A stretch of DNA of 6,634 nt from Candidatus Iainarchaeum sp. (GTDB lineage Archaea > Iainarchaeota > Iainarchaeia > Iainarchaeales > GW2011-AR10). The DNA lies in assembly GCA_016186855.1 (NCBI GenBank), contig JACPKT010000080.1, forward strand, positions 1 to 6,634, in the 5' to 3' direction. The position numbers and the translations under genes are program-made. Shown here one piece after another: positions 1 to 6,300 of the stretch (its first letter is position 1; every line of letters starts with the position of its first letter). The notes under the pieces were generated by a model, which made no database searches, had not been told where the DNA came from, and saw only the letters and a program-made list of their open reading frames with translations.

Positions 1-2
1 CG

Positions 3-515
3 ATTAAAAGAGTTCAAGCAAATCTTAAAAAACTAAATTTGCCAAAAAATTCTTTATTATACAATGCTCCGATTTTTGTCGTTAGTGCTATTTCATCTTT
101 AGCCACTAACAATCTTGGGTGGGCTTCGGTTGGCATTGTGTTAATGGGATTTTCTATTCCTTTAATTGTTGTAAAATCACTGAGGACAACTGTGAGAATC
201 CAGTCAGATATAAATTTTTTATCAGAAAATTTGCAAAGTATTAATTCAGTTGGAGTTGGGCGTGACATGAATAGAATTCGTTCAAAGTATAACTTTTTTT
301 ATGTTAATCCAAAAACCAATGGAGTTATTTTAACAAATATTCTGCATGGAAATATCAAAAAAGCGCTTGGTACATTAAAAGGCGGTAATATTTGCATCTT
401 TGACAAAAACACTGGCAAAATTTTTTATAAAGGTGTCGACAGAAGGTGGTCTAGATTAGACAGGCGAAGTTCTCAACGCCGCTCAGATGAAAGGAAAGAA
501 ACATTTCGCTGGTAA
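3..515 (+). CDS. Unrecognised membrane protein with Arg-rich tail (5' end missing)
   Basis: The frame is open to the left edge with no stop, so the gene starts outside the window. A TTG at 39 could be called as a start, but it has no ribosome-binding site and coding continues upstream of it. About 170 residues are visible. Visible residues 22-57 are hydrophobic (APIFVVSAISSLAT, then a long run ending GFSIPLIVV) and should form one or two membrane segments. A soluble domain of about 110 residues follows, ending in an apparent beta hairpin (NICIFDKNTGKIFYKGVD). The last 25 residues are a basic tail with repeated RR pairs (DRR, DRR, QRR) and nine arginines. I do not recognise the family. The tail probably lies in the cytoplasm by the positive-inside rule (inference). 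The DNA is clearly more AT-rich than the convergent endoQ gene. The stop codon lies one base from the endoQ stop codon. Confidence 0.75.
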   Translation: MKRVQANLKKLNLPKNSLLYNAPIFVVSAISSLATNNLGWASVGIVLMGFSIPLIVVKSLRTTVRIQSDINFLSENLQSINSVGVGRDMNRIRSKYNFFYVNPKTNGVILTNILHGNIKKALGTLKGGNICIFDKNTGKIFYKGVDRRWSRLDRRSSQRRSDERKETFRW

Positions 516-516
516 A

Positions 517-1788
517 TCAAAACTCCGCCAAGCTCTTTTGCCCTTTTAGCGGGTCGCTGAAAGTTTTTTGTTCGAGTTCTTTTTTTGTTTTTTCAAATTC
601 TTCTTTTGAATCGCAAATTATCGGCGTGCCGTATTTTCCTCCACCGCCGGGAATGTAGAGTACAAGGCCGTTGCGGAATGATTCTATTTTTTTTGCTACA
701 ATTGTGTTCACTTCCGCCAGCTCTTTTATTGAAACGTCAACCAAAACATTTATTTCGTTTCCAAAGCGTTCCACAAAATCCATCCAGACGCTTTGCACTG
801 CCTGCGAGTTCACGTTTTTCACTTCCGCAGAGAGCTGGATTATTTCTGCAAGCGGCAGCAAATGCAGATAGGGAGGGCGAAAGGCGGGATGCACTCCTGT
901 TTTTGTGTCTGCAAGCATTTCAATCCGGTCGCGCACGCCGCGCTTTATCTGCGAGCCGCACCTTGCGCATAAGAACCGGAACTGTTCCGCCTGCTTTAAT
1001 TCGTATTGCGTAAAGCAGTTGTTGCACGCGGTCTTATGGTATTTTCCTTCCAGAGGGTTCAGGCCCGCATTAAGTTCAATCAGTTTCTCTTCTTTTTCTT
1101 TTAGTGCTTTCACTAAATTTTTGTAATCTGGTTTTTTCATTTTTATTCTGTTGAATTCGCGCCCAATCCTGTTGGGCCAGGGCGAGTGGGCGTCGCTTGA
1201 GCTAAGAAAAGAATACTTGTGGTTTTCTGAAATCGTGTCCGCAAAATCCGTGTCTGCTGAGAGCCCGAGCTCGATGAACAAAAGTTTTTCACCCATTTCC
1301 CCATAAGCTTTTTTTGCAGAGTCAAAAAAAGCGTATAAACCAGTGTAGGGTGTGAACGCGTGCGCGGGGCCGATAATTCCGCCGAATTCGAGAACCTTTT
1401 GTGCAATTGGTTCCGCGCTCAAATTAAGCTTTGGCCTGCCGCAGAGAACACAGTCAAGGTTTCCATAAGAAAAAAATTTTTCACGTAGCGACAGAGCGCT
1501 TGCAAAATCAGGCAAATAAATCAAGTGGTGGATTCTGTTTTTGTCCTCGACTTCCCCGCCGACAATGAAGAATGCGTTGCGGTTTTTGTCTGCAAAAACC
1601 CCGTTTTCTTCTTCAACAACGTTTTCTTTCAAGTGCGCAAACCATTGCTTGTGAAAAATGTCACCGGTTACCAGAACATGCAGTCCCTTTAGTTTTGCCT
1701 GCTCTGCAATTACGGGGACCGCCATGTTTTTGCTCACGCCGGCGGCAAACATTCCGTGCAGCTGCAGGTCACAGTTATAGCTTTTCAT
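517..1788 (-). CDS. endoQ: Endonuclease Q family PHP-domain nuclease
   Basis: The 423 residues match the usual EndoQ length. In characterised homologues this enzyme cuts DNA 5' of uracil, hypoxanthine, xanthine and abasic sites and starts repair of deaminated bases. The PHP metallo-hydrolase domain spans roughly residues 1-240. Visible motifs are DLQLHG (7-12), TGDIFHKQW (41-49), GGEVE (77-81), HH (87-88), GRPKLNLS (117-124), PAHAFTPYTG (141-150), ELGLSAD (173-179) and SSDAHSP (197-203). A four-cysteine zinc-binding motif follows (C255, C258, C274, C277). Next comes RDRIEMLAD and a proline-rich PPYLHLLPLAEII stretch, both typical of the family, and then a helical C-terminal part ending in a GGGGKYGTP loop. 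The first motif reads DLQLH where PHP proteins normally have DLHxH, so one expected metal ligand, residue 9, is Gln. The ATG at 1788 fits the family N-terminus and has AAGGA five bases upstream. The gene lies nine bases after the bofA-like stop codon, so the two are probably co-transcribed. Family assignment is firm, but activity is inferred. Confidence 0.9.
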   Translation of the reverse strand: MKSYNCDLQLHGMFAAGVSKNMAVPVIAEQAKLKGLHVLVTGDIFHKQWFAHLKENVVEEENGVFADKNRNAFFIVGGEVEDKNRIHHLIYLPDFASALSLREKFFSYGNLDCVLCGRPKLNLSAEPIAQKVLEFGGIIGPAHAFTPYTGLYAFFDSAKKAYGEMGEKLLFIELGLSADTDFADTISENHKYSFLSSSDAHSPWPNRIGREFNRIKMKKPDYKNLVKALKEKEEKLIELNAGLNPLEGKYHKTACNNCFTQYELKQAEQFRFLCARCGSQIKRGVRDRIEMLADTKTGVHPAFRPPYLHLLPLAEIIQLSAEVKNVNSQAVQSVWMDFVERFGNEINVLVDVSIKELAEVNTIVAKKIESFRNGLVLYIPGGGGKYGTPIICDSKEEFEKTKKELEQKTFSDPLKGQKSLAEF

Positions 1789-1797
1789 GGAATTCCT

Positions 1798-2103
1798 TCA
1801 AATTGGGATTCCCAAAAACTTTAACAAAAGAATTACTCCAACGCCTGCAAGCCCAAAAACTGCTGAAATTACCAGCGTTGGAAAAAAAGCCAGTTCAACC
1901 TTTAAGACAAAAACCAAAACAGCCCACGCAATTAGCCCCAGAACAGAATTAATTATAATTTTTTTTAAAAAAAAGAAAATCAACGCGGCTGCAATGATTA
2001 ATACTATGCCGGCTGCAAGGATTTGCCAGTTGCCTGCCAAAGTGCTCGCAGCAGTTTCAATTCCTGCACTTATTCCATTTTCCTGAAAAAAAGCCACGCC
2101 CAT
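1798..2103 (-). CDS. BofA-like small integral membrane protein
   Basis: This is a 101-residue, very hydrophobic protein. Predicted membrane segments lie at about residues 28-46, 50-68 and 72-98. The stretch from KKIIINSVLGL through VISAVFGLAGVGVILLLKFLGI matches the pattern of the BofA family: a Lys/Asn-containing helix, then a Gly-rich helix and LLLK-F-GI. The family is named for the Bacillus protein that holds back sigma-K processing in forespore membranes. Archaea have no sigma factors or sporulation, so that role cannot apply here and the function is unknown. The start at ATG 2103 is supported by GGTGA four bases upstream and a TATA box about 35 bases upstream. It is the first gene of a likely operon with endoQ. 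The assignment rests on pattern recognition in a hydrophobic protein and is moderately sure. Confidence 0.75.
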   Translation of the reverse strand: MGVAFFQENGISAGIETAASTLAGNWQILAAGIVLIIAAALIFFFLKKIIINSVLGLIAWAVLVFVLKVELAFFPTLVISAVFGLAGVGVILLLKFLGIPI

Positions 2104-2107
2104 GCAT

Positions 2108-2112
2108 TCACC
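2108..2112 (-). promoter_or_regulatory. Ribosome-binding site of the bofA-like gene
   Basis: GGTGA on the minus strand lies four bases from the ATG at 2103. It supports this start over the overlapping out-of-frame ATG just upstream. Confidence 0.5.
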
Positions 2113-2136
2113 CTATTACCCTATTATTTTAATTGA

Positions 2137-2144
2137 ATTATATA
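2137..2144 (-). promoter_or_regulatory. TATA box of the bofA-like/endoQ operon
   Basis: On the minus strand this reads TATATAAT. It lies 34-41 bases upstream of the bofA-like ATG. The usual archaeal spacing puts transcription start near 2115, giving a leader of about 12 nt that begins with the GGTGA ribosome-binding site at 2112-2108. The next TATA-like box, on the plus strand, begins only 12 bases away, so the two promoters are back to back. It is inferred from sequence and spacing only. Confidence 0.5.
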
Positions 2145-2151
2145 TCAAGAG

Positions 2152-2184
2152 TTTTTTTAAATAACTGTGAAGTGGGGTTATGGA
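2152..2184 (+). repeat. 33-bp direct repeat, copy A (promoter plus start codon)
   Basis: These 33 bases are identical to 2313-2345. They hold a T-run, TTTAAATA (2156-2163), ACTGTGAAGTGGGG and an ATGGA (2180-2184) that matches the start of the winged-helix gene. Copy A is followed by unrelated sequence, so its ATG does not lead into the regulator. It opens a short frame that ends at 2389 and does not look like a real protein. Copy A is contiguous with the bofA-like promoter, so it probably marks the original left flank of the regulator gene before the insertion or duplication. Confidence 0.9.
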
Positions 2185-2215
2185 AGTAATCCAACATTAT
2201 ATGGGATATTATCGT

Positions 2216-2230
2216 CCTGTCGTAGACAGG
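2216..2230. repeat. Short palindrome CCTGTC-GTA-GACAGG
   Basis: Two perfect 6-bp arms flank a 3-base loop, followed by GCAGGTATGG. GC-rich compact palindromes of this kind often occur as dispersed REP-like repeats between genes. Whether this one is repeated elsewhere in the genome cannot be seen here. Confidence 0.6.
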
Positions 2231-2249
2231 GCAGGTATGGATTGCAAAC

Positions 2250-2302
2250 TAACAAATTGGCAAATGAAACATAAAATCATTTTACTTGTTGCCAATTTGT
2301 TA
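2250..2302. repeat. Long inverted repeat (14-bp perfect arms)
   Basis: The arms at 2250-2263 (TAACAAATTGGCAA) and 2289-2302 are perfect reverse complements around a 25-base loop. GGATT at the outer edge is repeated on both sides, with a 6-base offset on the left. The loop holds a second, competing AAATGA/TCATTT pairing. A T-rich run starts eight bases after the right arm. It could be a transcription attenuator for RNA started at copy A, a regulator-binding operator, or part of a small mobile repeat. Confidence 0.85.
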
Positions 2303-2312
2303 ATCCTTTCGT

Positions 2313-2345
2313 TTTTTTTAAATAACTGTGAAGTGGGGTTATGGA
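2313..2345 (+). repeat. 33-bp direct repeat, copy B (functional promoter and start)
   Basis: This is identical to 2152-2184, exactly 161 bases downstream. It includes TTTAAATA at 2317-2324 and the start codon of the winged-helix gene at 2341. The T-run before it is one base longer than in copy A. Recombination between the copies would delete 161 bp and leave one intact promoter and start. Confidence 0.9.
2317..2324 (+). promoter_or_regulatory. TATA box of the winged-helix gene
   Basis: TTTAAATA begins 24 bases before the ATG at 2341. With standard archaeal spacing, transcription would start at or very near the start codon, which suggests a leaderless message. The GTGGGGTT before the ATG is only a poor ribosome-binding site, which agrees. 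The same box exists 161 bases upstream in copy A at 2156-2163. Confidence 0.55.
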
Positions 2346-2979
2346 GTTTTCGCAAGACCAGAAAAAAATCGCGCACGAAATGTTTTTAGGGCCAAAAACC
2401 ATTGAAGAAATCTCGCGCAAAGCAGGGCTATCCCAAAGCGTGGTTTCAAAAGAACTCAAAGAGCTGATTAAATTGAATTTTGTAGCGGTTTCCGGCTACC
2501 CTTCAAAGTATTACCTTAAAAAAGAAATCCAGTCAGAATTGGAGAGAAGAAAAGAAATTTCTTTAGAGGACAAAAACATGGTTCGGTTAAAGGCAATAAT
2601 TGAAGTTCAAGCGCTTTTAGAAGAAAGTGCGCTAAAATCCTTAAAAGAAGTTGAAAACGCGCTCCGTGCAGACACTGATTTTACAATTTACGACATTTCA
2701 ATAGCAAAGCCGCTAAAACAAGAAGAAAAGTTCTCAAGCTATCTTGAAGCAAACCTGTCAGTTCGGGATTTCAAGGCACTTGTAAAACTCATGTACTTTT
2801 TTGGCCCCACAAGCGTGGAAGTCCTAAAACCTGCAAAAATAGAGGTCTTGATGGCAGACCTACAAGAAGGGCTAATGGAAATGGCGGAAATGATTCAAGC
2901 ATATAATTATTATATAATTAAATTAATGAATAAAAAAGAAATAGAAACATTCCAAAAACAACTCTTTGGCAACCGCTAA
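2341..2979 (+). CDS. Winged-helix DNA-binding transcriptional regulator
   Basis: The protein has 212 residues. Residues 5-60 form a winged helix-turn-helix: KTIEEISRKAGLSQSVVSKEL (19-39) is the helix-turn-helix with recognition helix, and NFVAVSGYPSKYYLKK (46-61) is the wing. The type resembles MarR, ArsR or TrmB regulators. Residues 62-108 are charged and helical, probably a coiled-coil dimer segment. The C-terminal 100 residues form a mixed domain with FTIYDISIAKPLKQ (114-127), DFKALVKLMYFFGPTSVEVLKPAKI (143-167) and a final helix. I do not recognise this domain. Its placement suggests ligand sensing or dimerisation. The start is fixed by the TATA box 24 bases upstream. It is transcribed away from the bofA-like/endoQ operon and could control that operon or itself (inference). 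Target and effector are unknown. Confidence 0.85.
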   Translation: MEFSQDQKKIAHEMFLGPKTIEEISRKAGLSQSVVSKELKELIKLNFVAVSGYPSKYYLKKEIQSELERRKEISLEDKNMVRLKAIIEVQALLEESALKSLKEVENALRADTDFTIYDISIAKPLKQEEKFSSYLEANLSVRDFKALVKLMYFFGPTSVEVLKPAKIEVLMADLQEGLMEMAEMIQAYNYYIIKLMNKKEIETFQKQLFGNR

Positions 2980-3151
2980 ACCGGTTAACCAAAAGCGTGG
3001 CCTTCAACCACAGGGCTTGATTTCGCTTGCAAAAACTGCAAATTTCACGGTAAATTCGTGCAAAATTCTGGCTTTGAGAGAAGAGTAAAATAAGCAGTTT
3101 TCGACCAATGACGCAGGCAACTTCAACGATAAAAGAAAATTTTTCCCTTAA

Positions 3152-3182
3152 AGGATTCGTTATACATAAAGGTCTGAATCCT
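3152..3182. repeat. Inverted repeat upstream of the S-layer promoter
   Basis: AGGATTC (3152-3158) is the reverse complement of 3176-3182, with a 17-base gap that contains TTATACATAAA. The pair ends 13 bases before the S-layer TATA box. It could be an operator or activator site. A 7-bp pair of this spacing can also occur by chance. Confidence 0.35.
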
Positions 3183-3195
3183 AAACCGAAACATA

Positions 3196-3203
3196 TTTAA
3201 ATA
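3196..3203 (+). promoter_or_regulatory. TATA box of the S-layer gene
   Basis: TTTAAATA is the same octamer as upstream of the winged-helix gene. It is preceded by CCGAAACA, which resembles a TFB-recognition element. Standard spacing puts transcription start near 3226, leaving a leader of about 80 nt before the ATG at 3306. This is much longer than the predicted leaders of the other two promoters here. Confidence 0.6.
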
Positions 3204-3290
3204 AAGTCGTGGAATCATATTAAAGTTGTATTAGCAGGAGCAATCCGAAAGATTTCGTTTCTTGTTGATACGTTTTTTTGTATGATTTGT

Positions 3291-3297
3291 GAGGTGA
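3291..3297 (+). promoter_or_regulatory. Strong ribosome-binding site of the S-layer gene
   Basis: GAGGTGA lies eight bases before the ATG at 3306 and closely matches the archaeal consensus GGAGGTGA. It decides the start: the in-frame ATG at 3282 lies upstream of this site and would add MICEVNQN in front of a normal signal peptide. Confidence 0.85.
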
Positions 3298-3305
3298 ATC
3301 AAAAC

Positions 3306-6300
3306 ATGAAAGGTTTAAGTGTAAAAAAGGTAGCAGCAGTTGCAGCAGGAGTAGCACTCGTTGGTTCAGCATTTGCCCCAATAGTTTCTGCACAGCTCGA
3401 CCTTCAAAAATCAGATGTGTTTAACGATAATGGGACACCAAAAGTTAAGATTGTAGTTGGATCAAATTCATTGCCCAGTGACGGAGTGTGGGCAGGAAAC
3501 ATTGCAGCAGCAATTGCCGAACAGGCAAGAGTTTACAGAACTGTAAGCGTAAGCGGAGCTCCAGGAGAAGGCGGAACCGGAACAGCTTCAGTAACCGATT
3601 TATCAGCAAAACTTGTGATTGGCGGAACAGTTTCATTTGATAACGCAAAATCCTACAAGTCAGGAGAGACAAGCGGAACAAGCGACATGAATTCTGACAC
3701 TACTCAGGGACTAAAGGAATTTAGTCCACTAGAATTGACAGATTCTGCTTTAAAAAATCTAAAAAACGAGCAAAGACAAATAAAGTGGAACGGAAACAAC
3801 TACACAAGAACAATAAAAGAAATAATAGGAATTCGGGCAGATGCTTTATTTGATTTTAAGGGAGATAGAGGGGCGGCAGACCTTGAATTGACATTAGATG
3901 GTTCAAATGATGTTAACTATGCTATAGACCTTGGTTCAGGAATACCAGTTTATGAATCAACTTCAAGCACTACAAAATTCACCGACGGCACAAACGACAA
4001 CATAAAAATCCCGTTTTTTGGTGAAGAATATTTGGTAAGAGAAGTTGACAAATCAAATGATTTCATTAGATTAATAAAAGACCAGGGAAAACTATCTTTT
4101 GTTGAAGGCGATATAATAACGGGCTTAAAAGGAAAAAATTCTTTAGCTGGCCAAGATGTTTCAGTAAAAGTCGAATCAGTAACAGCTGGTGGCCCAGCAG
4201 CAACCACTTATAGTGCAAAATTCATTCTAATTGATGCTGAAGGAAACGAAGTAAATGTTTACACGGCAGCTACTGGAGAATCCTTGAACGAACAGTTTGT
4301 TGGTTCAGATGGAAAAGAAGCACTCGAAACGCTTGTATACCTTGACAGTATTTCAGTAGGGGCCTCAAGCGGTGTGGGGACAATTGACATAACAATTGGA
4401 ACAACGCTCTTGGACTTGTACTCTGGAAAGGGATACCCATATGACTCTTCAAACACGACAGGCCAATACGACTACAAAACAACATTTTCTTATTCAAGCG
4501 ACGGAAACTATGTCACAAGAATTACTATCGGAAACGACCAGCAAAGATGGACAAACTCCAGCGGAAGTGCGGGATATAATCAACCATTATATGCCCCTGA
4601 TTCGCAAGCATTGACAAATACAGGAAAAACCGGAATAAGCGAATTAACATTCCTAAGTACAGTAGCAGATGAAACTCTTGGAAAGAATTTTTTTAGCATT
4701 GACTTCCAAGGATTTGAAAGCGATGAGCCACTCACAACAATCAAATTCACTGGTTCAGGGATATCTTATAGGGATGCAAGCGATAGGCAACACAATATTC
4801 CTTATTATATACTGCTCAGCAAAACAGGAAACACCTCGTTTACATTCGATGGAAAAACAATCTACTATAAATCAAATTACAATGCGGATGCAACTGATTT
4901 GGATGTAAACACAACTAATGGCGGAGCCATTAACGGTGTCAAATGGCTTGCAGCATTGGATGCGAACTTAGTTTATTCAAATTTTAAAGGTCTTGCGAGT
5001 GACGGTGGGACAGTAGATGTTAATGCAGGAAACAGTTGGTCTGGCACTATTAAAATCAATAATTTTCTTGATGTCAATGGAATGTATGGAAAAGTAACAG
5101 ACACAAATGTTGCCACAAATGGCGCTGCAATTGATAGAAATGGAATTGGGATGAGGCTTGCATTTGATGGAAACATCACTTTAGCAAAAGCAACAATAAA
5201 CAGCTCAACGGCATCCTCGGATTACTTAATCTCAAGTTGGACAGGCTCTGATGGAAACACACACAGGGATTTCTATTATGCAGATTCAGATCAAAACACA
5301 TATGAAGCATATACTGGCGCATTTATTTCACTGCAAGGTGCAGATGATGTAGCATTCAAATACGCATTGTTTTCGGATAGGGGTGGTTCATCAGGAGACC
5401 TATACTTGCTTCTTGCAGGGACCGCTTCAGGATTGACAGGGACAACTTTCGATGCAAGATACGATGCCGACTTCAAATTGTTAGGAACTGATTTGGAAGA
5501 AAATACCGATATAAATGCACAAGTTAATCCACATGGAGATCCGCCAATTATAACTGCTGCCGTACCACTTTCTGGTCCAGATAGAGGTTATTATTGGCCA
5601 GATCTAGTTGATATGGGTGAAGGCTCTTCAGCAGAAACTTTTTATGTAGCCACCTTTTCAATTGAAACAACCGGTTCAACTACTACTGCGGCAGAAGCAA
5701 CAGCAGACTATGACACAAACTTCTACATCAATACTGGAACTCATTTGGGTTTATCTTTCCCAAATACCAACCTGTCAGGGTACTCTTCTGACATAAATTT
5801 CAATATGTCAAATGTTGACGGCGCAGTAGAGTTTGGAATGGACGAAGACACTCAAACAACTACAAAGCCATCAGTGGCATATAATGATACCGGTGGAAAA
5901 ATGGAAGTCAGTGGTGGAGAATATACGTTCGTCATTCCAGATGCACCAAGAAGGGTGGTCATTGTTGTGAAAACAGAAGGCACTACGACTACAACAACCG
6001 GAGGAGAAACCTTAATCGTTGCTGAAGGAGACACAGGCACTACAGAGGCAGGCACACAGATAACTGTGGAAGAAGTAACCTATAGTGCAAGTTGTACTGG
6101 TGCAGGCGGAAGAGAGGGAACTTGTTCTGCTAACCCAAAGAACTACTTTGAGCCAGCAGCGGTTCCAGAGCAAATGGTCTTCCTTGACACAGAGGCGCCT
6201 TCGGGAGCATTGGTCTTGGTCGGTGGCCACATGGTTAATCGCCTAAGCGCACAGATCTCTAACATTAGGGATTTGCTGACTGCTCCAGGAGACGGAAAAG

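Larger units (their letters stand above)
2185..2312. other. 128-bp insert between the 33-bp repeats
   Basis: The insert holds two inverted repeats, described separately: a short palindrome at 2216-2230 and a 14-bp-arm hairpin at 2250-2302. It has no credible coding content, no transposase and no clear terminal inverted repeats at its exact ends. It could be a small non-autonomous element that made a long target duplication, or a segment brought in with a local duplication. The sequence alone does not distinguish these. Confidence 0.5.
2980..3305 (+). other. Gene-free region and 5' leader of the S-layer gene
   Basis: No credible coding frame is present. The left end has two overlapping palindromes, AACCGGTT (2979-2986) and GGTTAACC (2983-2990), then a weak GTGG/CCAC stem (2997-3011). 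AAAACTGC (3032-3039) pairs perfectly with 3094-3101 over a long loop. No clear terminator with a T-run directly follows the regulator gene. The right part holds the S-layer promoter and a long leader. I see no tRNA, and no convincing box C/D RNA. Confidence 0.6.

Noticed and set aside
39..515. TTG at 39 as the start of the first gene
   Set aside because: The same frame stays open to the left edge and no ribosome-binding site precedes the TTG, so the gene is better treated as truncated.
585..1013. Plus-strand open frame of 142 codons inside endoQ
   Set aside because: It is antisense to well-conserved EndoQ motifs, and its product is low-complexity and rich in Arg, Leu and Ser, as expected of a shadow frame.
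2185..2312. Classical insertion sequence or MITE
   Set aside because: There is no transposase, the inverted repeats do not lie at the ends of the insert, and the 33-bp duplication is much longer than usual target-site duplications. It is kept only as an open question.
2180..2389. 69-codon plus-strand frame that begins at the copy A start codon
   Set aside because: It arises from the duplicated ATGGA, runs through the insert and its inverted repeat, and overlaps the winged-helix gene out of frame. The protein has no domain-like pattern.
3104..3180. Possible box C/D small RNA (ATGACG near 3107 and CTGA at 3174-3177)
   Set aside because: The C-like box matches only partly, and no convincing D' and C' boxes at the usual spacing are visible.
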